Position numbers and translations under genes: made by a program. Below the pieces are notes generated by a model that saw only the letters and a list, made by a program, of their open reading frames with translations, was not told the origin of the DNA and ran no database searches. From a virus: a stretch of 64,000 bases of DNA. Every line of letters starts with the position of its first letter. The first letter of the stretch is position 1. The stretch spans positions 62,001 to 126,000 of the IMG/VR virus record IMGVR_UViG_3300023170_000009; one strand, written 5' to 3'. This document shows positions 24,451 through 32,907 of the stretch, piece by piece.

Positions 24451-25228
24451 AACTTTCCAATATGTTGGTTATGTAATCATAATCATCTGCTGGAGTTAAC
24501 TCTTTATTTATAGTTCCATCAGAACCTATAGCACCAGAAACTTTTACTTGCTTTAAGGCATCTAAGTTTATATCTGTATAAAGCCTTGCAATAGACTCTT
24601 TAATAACGGTTGCTGATCCTACATAGCCAAAGAAATTAATTCTCATATTAAAATTTAAAGTCCAAATAATACTCTGTCTTTGAGAGAAATCTCCTTCATA
24701 TTGGTCCTCATAATCTACGCTGTCTAATGTGATTTTAATGTCTCTTTTAATACCTAGTTCAGGAAGTTCATTAACTGTAACATTGAAATCTGGATTAAAG
24801 TATGGGAAAATTTGCTCTACAATTTGTAAAGCATCTTCTTGATTTTTAGCAAACACATATAAAGACAGCTGCATATTATATGGAGTAGAAACAAAAGACT
24901 GTCTAACTGTATTAGTGTCGTCTCCGGCACCAACTGCTCTATTTTTTTGTATGGGTGATATCTTTCTAGAAGGATCATATGTTAAAGAAGTTATTTCAAA
25001 ACCCATTCTAGGAAGAATTAATTGAACATCTCTGAACTGTTCATCAGGCACAGCTCTAATTCTAGATAAAAACTTTTGTTTTGTTGAGTATGCCAAAGGA
25101 ACCCTTAGCGACTGATTAACTACACCATCACTATCCTTCCTTTCAATGTTTATATTATTAAAGATGGTACCAAAAGCTATAATAGCCTTTTTTATGTGTT
25201 GGTTGTAAAATGTTTTATTCTTAAACAT
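24428..25228 (-). CDS. gp15: gp15 tail sheath stabiliser / tail completion protein
   Basis: A 266-residue protein. T4 gp15 (272) forms the hexameric ring ending the tail and docking it to the head. Diagnostic parts are the N-terminal YNQHIKKAIIAFGTIFNNI, SRIRAVPDEQFRDVQLILPRMGFEI and RQSIIWTLNFNMRINFFGYV. Position between gp14 and gp16 is as in T4. Overlaps gp14 by 8 bases. Confidence 0.95.
   Translation of the reverse strand: MFKNKTFYNQHIKKAIIAFGTIFNNINIERKDSDGVVNQSLRVPLAYSTKQKFLSRIRAVPDEQFRDVQLILPRMGFEITSLTYDPSRKISPIQKNRAVGAGDDTNTVRQSFVSTPYNMQLSLYVFAKNQEDALQIVEQIFPYFNPDFNVTVNELPELGIKRDIKITLDSVDYEDQYEGDFSQRQSIIWTLNFNMRINFFGYVGSATVIKESIARLYTDINLDALKQVKVSGAIGSDGTINKELTPADDYDYITNILESFEGEDVG
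24505..24512 (-). promoter_or_regulatory. Possible T4-type late promoter of gp16
   Basis: TATAAATA on the minus strand within the 3' part of gp15, 54 bases before the gp16 ATG, a leader length like those of gp18, gp22 and gp23. Being within a coding sequence, it may be fortuitous. Confidence 0.5.
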
Positions 25229-25970
25229 CTAATAGCTCTCCAAACGGATTTCTTTCAGAGAAATCTAATATACCCTCAACGGAATTTAGATTTGCGAAAT
25301 CCTCATTATCTGTATTGGCATTAGTTTTTTGTGATGAGTATTCTTCTAATATCATTGTACTAGCATCTTCCAAAGTAAACAGTCCGCCGTCCTCAAGTAA
25401 GAATTGATATCGTAACATATCTAGACTGTTTGTCTCCATGATATCATCTGCATCTGTTCCAGTATCGAGAACCTCTGAACTGTATACAAACAATTCACAT
25501 TGCAATTTAAATACATATAGCTTGCCTGCCTGATAAAAAGGGTCCGCAAACTCCACGTACTTAATTTCAAATATAGAATTTGTCTTTGGAAAATATAAAA
25601 GATCTCCTTCGACAGGACGAGAATCTAACTGAAATTCTCCCTCTGTAGAGTGAACCATTTCTTCCCATCTACGTCTTGCCAATATAAAGGTAGCTTGATC
25701 TCTTATCTCTATACCAAACTTACTAAACAGCTCTCCTTCTCCCTCGAAGCCGTTTACATTTTCCAAATACATTTCTAAAGGATATGCCTGTGTAAATTGA
25801 GATAACTGATCTTCATCAAAGATAGTATCTTCATTTACAAGCGTTCTAGGCATGTAATAGATGTCGTGTCCGTATATTTTTAAGGACTCTATGATTAGGT
25901 CTTCAATAAGACGTTGTTCAGAGGTAACTCCAATTGCATCGCCTGATTGAAAATAAAAATTTGTAGGCAT
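25221..25970 (-). CDS. gp14: gp14 neck protein
   Basis: A 249-residue neck protein. N-terminal EQRLIEDLIIESLKIYGHDIYYMPR and KFGIEIRDQATFILARRRW are hallmarks of T4 gp14 (256), followed by PVEGDLLYFPKTNSIFEIKYVE. gp13 and gp14 form the neck that seals the filled head and joins the tail. One base separates it from gp13. Confidence 0.95.
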   Translation of the reverse strand: MPTNFYFQSGDAIGVTSEQRLIEDLIIESLKIYGHDIYYMPRTLVNEDTIFDEDQLSQFTQAYPLEMYLENVNGFEGEGELFSKFGIEIRDQATFILARRRWEEMVHSTEGEFQLDSRPVEGDLLYFPKTNSIFEIKYVEFADPFYQAGKLYVFKLQCELFVYSSEVLDTGTDADDIMETNSLDMLRYQFLLEDGGLFTLEDASTMILEEYSSQKTNANTDNEDFANLNSVEGILDFSERNPFGELLDV

Positions 25971-25971
25971 C

Positions 25972-26940
25972 TTATCCTACCATAAACGTTGGAGGCAATT
26001 CATATCTCTTTTGCATTTCATCTTCTATAACATTTATCTCCTGAACTGCTTCTTGAAATATTTGATCTCCGTTGAGTGTAACTCCTCCTGGTAATTGTAT
26101 CCCCCCAAACTTTTTCATATTTTCGCCCCACTGTCTTTTAATGAGAGCGGTGGCATATTTTTTAAGGAACATGTCATCATATACTTCGGCATAATCTGCA
26201 GGGTCTAAAATTGCGTATGCCTCAGCAACAACATAGTCACCAGGGTTGAATGTTTTATCCCAATCTGTATCTATATAAAGTTTATTAGTTTTTCTATTCC
26301 ATCTAATCTGTCTAGATGATACTAATAATTGTTCTAATGTTGTTAAGTGAGATTGCACTATTGTATAATATTGCATATCCGCACCCATTAGATTATATAG
26401 ATCATTTTGTCTAAACTGATACATAATATCAAAGAGGTTGCCGTCTCTTGTGTTAGCTGTGGCTGCACCTCCAAAATTAAACAGCCTCACAATACCTGTA
26501 ATGCCATTGGAAATTGGGATCCAACCCTTTTCAATATCTCCCTCTTCATAATGAGACCCCGAAGATAAAGTAGCAACGTATCCAGATTCTGAGCCTTGAA
26601 TTTGCTCACCTGCTTGAAATGTTCCAGAAACTTTTTCTACAGTTATTTCAGAACCACTTGCGGCATGTATAACAGTTGTTGCACCAGATGTATTCCCTGT
26701 AACTTTCTCTCCTTTGTTAAAGTTACTTGCCACAGGAGCCTGTAAATTTAATTTGCTTCCTGTTATCTCGTGCTGAACATAAGTTCTTTCTGTACCATCG
26801 AAATGATACTCTTGCCAATACTGCAAGGCATCGTCAATCCTATCATTGATTTGATCTTCATCAACATTGATCTCTATAACAGGAAACCCTAGCCTCCTGA
26901 GACAGTAATCAATAAGTTCTTGCCTTGTAGATAATGCCAT
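25972..26940 (-). CDS. gp13: gp13 neck protein with inserted domain
   Basis: A 322-residue head-completion protein. N-terminal TRQELIDYCLRRLGFPVIEINVDEDQINDRIDDALQYW and C-terminal YATALIKRQWGENMKKF and GGVTLNGDQIFQEA are typical of T4 gp13 (309). Between them lies a segment of about 60 residues (about 68-130) with the paired pattern GEKVTGNTSGAT ... GEQIQGSESG, a small beta module absent from T4 gp13 as I remember it. This could be surface-exposed on the neck. Overlaps the next gene by one base. Confidence 0.95.
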   Translation of the reverse strand: MALSTRQELIDYCLRRLGFPVIEINVDEDQINDRIDDALQYWQEYHFDGTERTYVQHEITGSKLNLQAPVASNFNKGEKVTGNTSGATTVIHAASGSEITVEKVSGTFQAGEQIQGSESGYVATLSSGSHYEEGDIEKGWIPISNGITGIVRLFNFGGAATANTRDGNLFDIMYQFRQNDLYNLMGADMQYYTIVQSHLTTLEQLLVSSRQIRWNRKTNKLYIDTDWDKTFNPGDYVVAEAYAILDPADYAEVYDDMFLKKYATALIKRQWGENMKKFGGIQLPGGVTLNGDQIFQEAVQEINVIEDEMQKRYELPPTFMVG

Positions 26941-27251
26941 TAACTTAATGCTCCTAAATCTTCTGTTTTTTCTTGTCCTCCGGGAGTTACTTTATTATCA
27001 AAGTTAGCGACTAAACTAACTCCAAAAGCATCCGTTCCGCTAGACAAAGAGCCTAGATCTCCTGTTGGAAATACAAGACTCGGATCTGATACAGAATAAT
27101 TGCTAACTTGCACAATGTTACCATTTGAGTCTTTAACAAATATTGCTTTATCAGAGAGATTGATAGCCATTTCCCCCACTGCTAGATCACTAGCAGTAGG
27201 AGAGGATGAAGCTGTCTCACTTCTTTTAGGTTTTATGACGACATTATTCAT
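26940..27251 (-). CDS. Short fibre-like virion protein (IKPKRSETASS family)
   Basis: A 103-residue protein. It begins VVIKPKRSETASSSPTASDLAVGEMAIN, the head-binding type N-terminus seen again at 29224-29580 and, more loosely, in other fibre genes here, followed by AIFVKDSNGNIV. The C-terminus is EDLGALS. Likely a small neck or fibre-associated structural protein; similar N-termini occur on phage tail fibres. Function inferred from architecture and position just after the fibre cluster and before gp13. Confidence 0.75.
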   Translation of the reverse strand: MNNVVIKPKRSETASSSPTASDLAVGEMAINLSDKAIFVKDSNGNIVQVSNYSVSDPSLVFPTGDLGSLSSGTDAFGVSLVANFDNKVTPGGQEKTEDLGALS

Positions 27252-27263
27252 ATATTTAACCTA

Positions 27264-28988
27264 TTAGTTTAATAATGTACCACTAGAATCATATATGTTG
27301 ATTCTAAATCTGCTATTAGCTGCTGCTGCTGTCATCAAAACAGTATCTGAATCACTAAAGGACTCACCGCTTGTCTGAACATTAGCACCTGCTAACATGG
27401 CAAACTCTACTGTACCTGCACCAATTGTTGCAGTTAATGAAGCATTAGCACTTCCATCTATACTAACTGAACCAGATAAATCTCCGCCTAAGCTAAGAGT
27501 TCTAGCTGTTGTCCAGGCTGCTGCAGATGTTGCTGTAGCTGCATTTCCTGAGGTATCTTGGTCACCGGCTGTGTTAACTCCAGGCAAGTTGATATTAGCA
27601 GTACCATCAAATGATACTCCACCAATAGTTCTTGCAGTTTCTAAAGCAGTTGCTGTGGCAGCATTTCCTGAGGTATCTTGGTTACCGGCTGCGTTAACAC
27701 CTGGTAAGTTGATGTTAGCAGTACCATCAAAACTAACTCCACCAATAGTTCTGGCAGTTGCTAGTGCTGTTGCTGTGTCGGCATTACCTGTAACATCACC
27801 GGTTACGTCACCTGTTAAGTTTGCTTCAACTGTTCCAGCTACAAATGTCTCTGAACCAATCGTCCACTTATCATTTGTTTCGTCCCACAAGAATGTTTTG
27901 GCAGTTGAACCGCCTCTGCTGATGCTAAGTCCAGCATCTTCTGTGGGTGAACCAGATGTAAAGTTACTGTTTAAAACAATAGTATTGTCTGCTAAATTAA
28001 TAGTCTCAGAGTTAACTGTAGTGGTTGTACCGCCTACTGTTAGGTTACCTGTAATGTTGATGTCGTCATTAACAGTTACATTACCTGTACCGTTACCACT
28101 TAATACTAGGTTAGTATCAGTAGATTTGGTTGTAATCTGATCAACTTTAATGTTGTTAGCAAATGTAATATCGTTTCCTGCACTGTTTGTAATGTTTTGT
28201 CCATCTTCAATTTGAAGTGTACCTTTAATTTGAACAGTACCTGAACCTGTAGGATCAAGTTCAATATCACCAGATCCGCTAGTTTGTACAGCAACGTTTT
28301 GGTTGGAGTCTGCAGAAATTGTAATAGTACCTGAGTTATCGGATACAACCTGTTGTCCGTTAACATATAACGAACCAGGACCTACATAAATATCCCTCCA
28401 TTGCTTTGTAGATGAACCCAAGTCGTAAGTAACATCTGCACTAGGCACAATACTTCCGTCTAAGGTTGTTAATAAAGATTTTACTCTAGCATCTGTGTAG
28501 TAGACGTTTGTTGAACCTTCTGATAAATCATCGGTGTCAAACGCCGACATATTAACTGCAATATCATCAGCATTAACAGTAATACCTGTTCCTGCTCCAA
28601 TATTAAGTGTAACTTCTCCGGTTGTACCGCCTCCGGTTAAACCAGAGCCCGCAGCTACACTTTCAATATCACCTGCATCATTAGTAAAACTAATAACACC
28701 TGTGCTGCTATCATATGTTAAGTCTCCACTTACACTAATTGCTGATCTTGCTCTTGCTGTTGTATGGTAAAGATTACTAGAACCCTCAGAGAGATTATCT
28801 GTATCAATACCACTAGCGCCTGTCAGGTTAGAACCGTCTGCTAATGCTATCTCAAATCCCCCTTGGGTACTGCCATCATGAACTACTAAAGTATCTTTAG
28901 AAGTGTTGACGGTTACTTCACCTTCAGAGCCTGTAAACGACGCGTGTTCTGTTGTTGTACCACGTCTTAATTGTAATATTGTTGGCAT
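27264..28988 (-). CDS. Fibre-like structural protein with internal repeats
   Basis: A 574-residue protein starting LQLRRGTTTEHASFTGSEGEVTVNT, shared with the 74-residue protein at 29000. The body is beta-rich with Gly/Thr/Asn-rich repeats: two YYTDARVKS/YHTTARARS-type blocks, then ARTIGGVSFDGTANINLPGVN repeated exactly 40 residues apart (DNA repeat 27541-27780), as found in tail-fibre shafts. The C-terminus is NSRFRINIYDSSGTLLN. Probably a long fibre or whisker subunit; receptor or neck location cannot be read. Confidence 0.8.
   Translation of the reverse strand: MPTILQLRRGTTTEHASFTGSEGEVTVNTSKDTLVVHDGSTQGGFEIALADGSNLTGASGIDTDNLSEGSSNLYHTTARARSAISVSGDLTYDSSTGVISFTNDAGDIESVAAGSGLTGGGTTGEVTLNIGAGTGITVNADDIAVNMSAFDTDDLSEGSTNVYYTDARVKSLLTTLDGSIVPSADVTYDLGSSTKQWRDIYVGPGSLYVNGQQVVSDNSGTITISADSNQNVAVQTSGSGDIELDPTGSGTVQIKGTLQIEDGQNITNSAGNDITFANNIKVDQITTKSTDTNLVLSGNGTGNVTVNDDINITGNLTVGGTTTTVNSETINLADNTIVLNSNFTSGSPTEDAGLSISRGGSTAKTFLWDETNDKWTIGSETFVAGTVEANLTGDVTGDVTGNADTATALATARTIGGVSFDGTANINLPGVNAAGNQDTSGNAATATALETARTIGGVSFDGTANINLPGVNTAGDQDTSGNAATATSAAAWTTARTLSLGGDLSGSVSIDGSANASLTATIGAGTVEFAMLAGANVQTSGESFSDSDTVLMTAAAANSRFRINIYDSSGTLLN
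27541..27780 (-). repeat. 120-bp tandem direct repeat within fibre gene
   Basis: Two adjacent 120-base units, each starting GCATTTCCTGAGGTATCTTG on the plus strand (27541 and 27661), differ at a limited number of positions, mostly third-codon. They encode two 40-residue units containing ARTIGGVSFDGTANINLPGV. A third, more diverged unit follows. Confidence 0.85.
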
Positions 28989-28999
28989 TGTCTATTCTC

Positions 29000-29224
29000 C
29001 TAGTATGTTCCACCGTCAAGTGCATCAACCTGGGCCCCGGGTATTGTAGCGTTGCTAGGCAGATTATCTAAATCTGCTCTCAATATCTCGTGTCCCCCCT
29101 GTGTGCTACCGTCATGTAGTACCAAAGTATTTTTAGTGGTATTTACAGTAACTTCAGCCTGCGACCCTGTAAAGGAGGCATGTTGTGTTGTAGTACCACG
29201 TCTTAATTTTACTCTCGCTGCCAT
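29000..29224 (-). CDS. Short fibre-like protein ending LDGGTY
   Basis: A 74-residue protein consisting almost only of the module KLRRGTTTQHASFTGSQAEVTVNTTKNTLVLHDGSTQGG, nearly the same as the N-terminus of the 574-residue fibre, plus a short linker and the C-terminal tag DALDGGTY. One base overlap with the next gene. Probably a structural accessory to the fibres. Confidence 0.72.
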   Translation of the reverse strand: MAARVKLRRGTTTQHASFTGSQAEVTVNTTKNTLVLHDGSTQGGHEILRADLDNLPSNATIPGAQVDALDGGTY

Positions 29225-29580
29225 TAGGTTAACCCTCCGTAATCTACTGAGTTATAACCAATAACAGAATCTGTGATCGATCCATAATCTAAATCTGCTG
29301 TTTGAGTACAGCGAACAATTGCAGTTCCTGCGGATGTGGTTGTGTCGACGGTAAAGTTTCCGAATGTAGTATCCAAGAAAGATATGGTACTAACATCTGC
29401 TGATGTACTTCCGTCATTGACTGCTAACCCACCCCCAATAGCTTTTATATTATCGCTAGAATCTCTAACATACAGCTTTTTATCGGCTGTGTTAATAGCA
29501 AATTCGCCGACCTCTAGATCACTTGTAGTCGGAATCGAGCTTGCTGTCTCCGATCTCTTGGGCTTGATTACTATCGCCAT
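29224..29580 (-). CDS. Short fibre-like virion protein (IKPKRSETASS family)
   Basis: A 118-residue paralogue of the 26940-27251 product: VIKPKRSETASSIPTTSDLEVGEFAINTADKKLYVRDSSDNI at the N-terminus and a C-terminal DYGGLT, comparable to DLGALS in the paralogue. Its start lies within the 3' end of the coiled-coil gene (62-base overlap in another frame). Likely a neck or fibre structural component. Confidence 0.72.
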   Translation of the reverse strand: MAIVIKPKRSETASSIPTTSDLEVGEFAINTADKKLYVRDSSDNIKAIGGGLAVNDGSTSADVSTISFLDTTFGNFTVDTTTSAGTAIVRCTQTADLDYGSITDSVIGYNSVDYGGLT

Positions 29581-30064
29581 TTAAATTCTCCTGTGTTTCT
29601 AAATATTGTGCTAACTGTAATTTTAATGACTCAATTTTTTTATCTGCCTGCTCTAATTCTCTGCTAAGTATAGCATTAGTATTTTCATAATGTTTTACTC
29701 TAGCTTCGTCTACAACAATCTCTGTTGGCTTTCCTTCAACCTTTGCCAAAAGATTTTTATTATCTTCTTTTAAACGCTCAACTTTTTCTAAAAGTTTCGC
29801 ATTTTTTTCTTCCAAAACCCTTGTTGTATCTAGAAGACCTTCAATCTCATCTGAACCTTTTTTAGTAGAAACCTCTGTTTGTTCTTCAAAACTATTTCTA
29901 AGTTCAACAATGTAATTGTTAGCCTTTTCAAGTTCTACGCTTGCCTGTTTATACTTTGCCTCATGTAAAACAGATTCCATTGTTTTATCAGTTAACGCCT
30001 TTGATAAACTTTTAATATATTCATTAATTAAGGCATCATTTGTATTTTGTGCTTCCATTTTCAC
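29519..30064 (-). CDS. Coiled-coil protein
   Basis: A 181-residue, strongly helical protein with Leu heptads from about 40 to 165 (for instance RVLEEKNAKLLEKVERLKEDNKNLLAKVEG and ILSRELEQADKKIESLKLQLAQYLE). No enzyme motif. It sits among fibre genes and could act as a chaperone for fibre assembly, or as a structural rod; neither is shown. Ribosome site GGAG precedes ATG; a G6/C6 hairpin lies just upstream. Confidence 0.8.
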   Translation of the reverse strand: MKMEAQNTNDALINEYIKSLSKALTDKTMESVLHEAKYKQASVELEKANNYIVELRNSFEEQTEVSTKKGSDEIEGLLDTTRVLEEKNAKLLEKVERLKEDNKNLLAKVEGKPTEIVVDEARVKHYENTNAILSRELEQADKKIESLKLQLAQYLETQENLNGDSNQAQEIGDSKLDSDYK

Positions 30065-30075
30065 TCCAAAATGTA

Positions 30076-30092
30076 GGGGGGCTAAACCCCCC
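30076..30092 (-). terminator. G6-C6 stem-loop between fibre and coiled-coil genes
   Basis: On the minus strand GGGGGG-TTTAG-CCCCCC follows the stop of the 496-residue fibre gene. The next bases are TACATTTTGG, so the U-tract is poor; it may be a partial terminator or an mRNA-stabilising hairpin. The loop resembles that of the gp23 terminator. Confidence 0.6.
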
Positions 30093-30105
30093 TTGTTAAT
30101 TTAAA

Positions 30106-31596
30106 TTAATAAGAACCACCATCTAAAGTAGATGCCCACTCAGGTGTTCCGTTATTAGAAACCAAGAACTGTCCATTGGCACCGGCTGCTGTAACTTGTA
30201 AAGCGCCTGTACCGTTACCGTATACGATACCGTTAGATGTAAACGAAGTAGCTCCTGTACCACCGTCTGCAACACCAATTGCTGCTGACAACCCAGAAAC
30301 TGTACCGCCTGATAATGAACCAGTAACATTACCGGTTACATCACCTGTCAAGTCACCAGTAACATCACCCTCAATGTTTGCTACCATTGTAGCTACAGAG
30401 TAACCTGTTGCTGATGTGTCTACAGTTGTTGTAGGTGCAGATTGTGTGTCTTTAAACAGCTTCCACTTACCATCGTTAGCGTCTCTGAATAAACCTGCAT
30501 AAAGGTCTTGAGAGCCTGAGGTGTCATATAAACCGAAGAAACCAATGTCTACTGCATCTGAGCTATTGTTGCCAGAAGCTAATTGGAACAAAGGATCGCT
30601 AACTGTTAAGTTTGTGGTGTCAACCTGTGTAGTAGTACCAGCTACTGTTAAGTTACCAGAAACTGTTAAGTTACCACCAATTGTTGGGTTAGTAACAAGA
30701 CCAATTGCTACTTGGTTACCAGAAACAGTAACATCTGTTTCGTTAGATGTTCCTGCAAAAGTAAGAGTTTCACCACCGTTAACTGTATCAGTGTTTGAAC
30801 CATCTGAAATATCAAATGATGTAGCAATTGCTGCTGTACTTGCTGATGTAATTCTACCTTGTGCGTCAACTGTAATAACAGGAATCGCTGTTGTAGAACC
30901 ATAAGAAGTAGCAGTAACACCGGTAGCCGGCATGCTAATTTGTCCTGCCGACTTGCTAAGTGTAGAGTCTACTGAAATAGCACCTTGTGCTCTTGCATCT
31001 GTAAAGTAAAGGTTAGAAGAACCTTCGCCTAAATCATCGGTATCAAATGCTGACATATCAACGTTAAGTGTAACGTCTCCTGATGTGCCACCACCTGTTA
31101 AACCTGTACCTGCTACAACACTCTCAATGTCACCAGCGTCGTTTGTGAAGCTAATAACACCTGTTGAGGAGTCGTAACTTAAATCACCACCAACACTGAT
31201 TGCACTTCTTGCTCTTGCATCTGTAAAGTAAAGGTTGGTTGAACCCTCACTAATGTCATCTGTGTCGTGGTTGCTTACATCACTAACCGTACCAGTTACA
31301 TCACCGGTTAAGTCAGCAGTAATTGTGCCTGCTGTAAAGTTGCCTGAGGAATCCCTCTTAACAATAGCAGAGGCTGTGTTGGAGTTTGTAGCTCCATCAA
31401 CAAGATCAGTGTAGTATTTACCACCTACTTTCTGAATAACCGCTGAGCCGTTTGAGTCCAAGGACTCAATGTACATAATAGCACTTGCACCGTCATTGGA
31501 TGCATCTTGGCTATACGCTAATTCGGCTTCGGCTAAGTCACTTGTAGTAGGTGCGGCTACACCACTAGATCTTTTAATCTGAATAACTGTTGCCAT
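30106..31596 (-). CDS. Fibre-like structural protein ending LDGGSY
   Basis: A 496-residue beta-rich protein. It starts VIQIKRSSGVAAPTTSDLAEAELAYSQD (variant of the fibre N-terminal module), contains two NLYFTDARAR.AIS blocks like those of the 27264 gene, a NLTVSGNLTVAGTTTQVDTTNL shaft segment, and ends with GVADGGTGATSFTSNGIVYGNG and the tag STLDGGSY. Architecture points to a tail or neck fibre. SD TAGGAGAAAAAT precedes ATG. Confidence 0.8.
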   Translation of the reverse strand: MATVIQIKRSSGVAAPTTSDLAEAELAYSQDASNDGASAIMYIESLDSNGSAVIQKVGGKYYTDLVDGATNSNTASAIVKRDSSGNFTAGTITADLTGDVTGTVSDVSNHDTDDISEGSTNLYFTDARARSAISVGGDLSYDSSTGVISFTNDAGDIESVVAGTGLTGGGTSGDVTLNVDMSAFDTDDLGEGSSNLYFTDARAQGAISVDSTLSKSAGQISMPATGVTATSYGSTTAIPVITVDAQGRITSASTAAIATSFDISDGSNTDTVNGGETLTFAGTSNETDVTVSGNQVAIGLVTNPTIGGNLTVSGNLTVAGTTTQVDTTNLTVSDPLFQLASGNNSSDAVDIGFFGLYDTSGSQDLYAGLFRDANDGKWKLFKDTQSAPTTTVDTSATGYSVATMVANIEGDVTGDLTGDVTGNVTGSLSGGTVSGLSAAIGVADGGTGATSFTSNGIVYGNGTGALQVTAAGANGQFLVSNNGTPEWASTLDGGSY

Positions 31597-31650
31597 TTAT
31601 TTTTCTCCTAATTAAAAATTTTTATTTTAGCTAAAATAATATAATATAAT

Positions 31651-31887
31651 TTAGTAAGTACCGCCATCCAATCTTGTTACCGTTGTTGCCAACTCACTAG
31701 CGGGTGCTGCCTCCCAGTTTCCTGTTGCTGCGTCATAAACCAATGTATAACCATCTTCTGCCCCAGCTGTATCTACACCATTTAAATTATCTAAGGTTGT
31801 AGCTGTGGTAACTTTAGACTTTGTTGTAACATTAGAAACTGTTCCACTTCTATTCGTTAAAGGTACTGTTACCTTAAATGTTGCCAT
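31651..31887 (-). CDS. Short structural protein ending LDGGTY
   Basis: A 78-residue protein, MATFKVTVPLTNRSGTVSNV at the start, a GAEDGYTLVYDAATGNWEAAP middle that reads like a fibre repeat, and the C-terminal tag TRLDGGTY shared with two other fibre-cluster proteins. Overlaps the upstream gene by one base. Function unknown, presumably virion-associated. Confidence 0.72.
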   Translation of the reverse strand: MATFKVTVPLTNRSGTVSNVTTKSKVTTATTLDNLNGVDTAGAEDGYTLVYDAATGNWEAAPASELATTVTRLDGGTY

Positions 31888-32216
31888 TATCGTGTTACCT
31901 CCGGAGTTATGGTTATAATACCCTCTAAAACTCTAACCGTTTCACTATTTCCTTCAATCTCTATATCATACACATATCTTCCAGCCTTCAATTCGGAAGT
32001 TTGTGTAGCAGTTAATGAAATGGTTATTTCGCCTTCTAAATCTACTTTAGAGGTTGTAAAACTTGTATAAGTATTAGAGTAATAGCTTTTTCTAAGTTGA
32101 GCGCGTACTGTATAATTAGATAGATCTTTACCAGATCCATCGTCATTAGTTAGTCCTATTGTGAAATCGAAGGTAGTACCCTGATCTATAACAATGTTTT
32201 TTACGGTAGCCATCAA
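31887..32216 (-). CDS. Small beta-sandwich virion protein (BppU/Ig-like)
   Basis: A 109-residue protein with the pattern NIVIDQGTTFDFTIGLTNDDGSGKDLSNYTVRAQLRKS, followed by EITISLTATQTSELKAGRYVYDIEIE and LEGIITITPEVTR. This matches the general form of small Ig-like or baseplate BppU-type N-terminal domains in many phages. It leads the fibre unit behind a late promoter (32236) and borders the plus-strand island. Confidence 0.75.
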   Translation of the reverse strand: MMATVKNIVIDQGTTFDFTIGLTNDDGSGKDLSNYTVRAQLRKSYYSNTYTSFTTSKVDLEGEITISLTATQTSELKAGRYVYDIEIEGNSETVRVLEGIITITPEVTR

Positions 32217-32235
32217 CTTTTCCTATTACTTTTGT

Positions 32236-32243
32236 TATTTATA
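32236..32243 (-). promoter_or_regulatory. T4-type late promoter of the fibre unit
   Basis: TATAAATA on the minus strand, 19 bases before the ATG of the 109-residue gene, in the 34-base divergent gap between the fibre unit and the plus-strand island. Confidence 0.82.
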
Positions 32244-32250
32244 AGAAATT

Positions 32251-32907
32251 TTGATTACAATGAACACCATTTTAACATTAAAATACGGAAACAAATACAC
32301 GTCGAATGACGTTAATTCTATTTATGAAAAAACAAGACCCCACAATTTTGTCTGTGTCACAGATAATCCTGAGGGTCTAGATCCAAATATACAAGTTATT
32401 CCTATAACTTGGGAAATAGAAGGACATTGGGAAAAGGTTAAGTTAATGCGTTATAATAATCTAGGCTCTGTATTGTACCTAGATTTAGATATTCGTATAC
32501 AAAAAAATGTAGATAATTTTTTTAAAATGCTTGACAAAACCCCTATGATTTGTTATACTTATTGGAAACCTAATGATCTAGCGTTCATCAAATCTAAAGA
32601 CTGGTCTTATAATTATTTAAGTAACTATAACTCTAGTGTCATGATGTGGCAAGATGCTACTCACATATATAATTATTGGAAGGAAAACTCCGACTATTAT
32701 ATGGTAAAATATGCAGGAGATGATAGATTTCTATTTCATGAGGGATTTACTTTTGAACACTTCCCAGAAGGAGAAGTATATTCCTTTTGGTTTGACGGCG
32801 GAAAGATAAAACCAAAGGCAACAATTGCTTTATTAAATGGACAAGAAAGTATAGAGGAAAATATAGCAAAGCATTATGATGAACTTTATTTGCATCAAAT
32901 GGGGTGA
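32251..32907 (+). CDS. GT-A glycosyltransferase-like protein, island paralogue 1
   Basis: A 218-residue protein. Shared family features: N-terminal LKYGNKYTSNDVNSIYE, VCVTDNPEGLD, YLDLDIRIQKNVD (about 72-84) with a D-x-D metal site, and a late YSFWFDGG. The pattern resembles GT8-like nucleotide-sugar transferases but is short. No Shine-Dalgarno is visible before the ATG. It opens a six-gene-plus block of overlapping plus-strand genes. Acceptor unknown. Confidence 0.78.
   Translation: MITMNTILTLKYGNKYTSNDVNSIYEKTRPHNFVCVTDNPEGLDPNIQVIPITWEIEGHWEKVKLMRYNNLGSVLYLDLDIRIQKNVDNFFKMLDKTPMICYTYWKPNDLAFIKSKDWSYNYLSNYNSSVMMWQDATHIYNYWKENSDYYMVKYAGDDRFLFHEGFTFEHFPEGEVYSFWFDGGKIKPKATIALLNGQESIEENIAKHYDELYLHQMG
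32531..32559 (+). promoter_or_regulatory. Near-consensus sigma70 promoter inside glycosyltransferase 1
   Basis: TTGACA (32531-32536), 17-base spacer, TATACT (32554-32559); 11 of 12 consensus bases. It could drive the next glycosyltransferase genes. It lies in coding sequence, so chance is possible. Confidence 0.5.

Noticed and set aside
27397-28140. Long plus-strand frame of 247 codons opposite the fibre gene
   Set aside because: It is rich in Ala, Val, Pro and Ser as expected from the reverse of Gly/Thr-rich repeats, lacks a ribosome site, and the opposite strand encodes a clear fibre protein.
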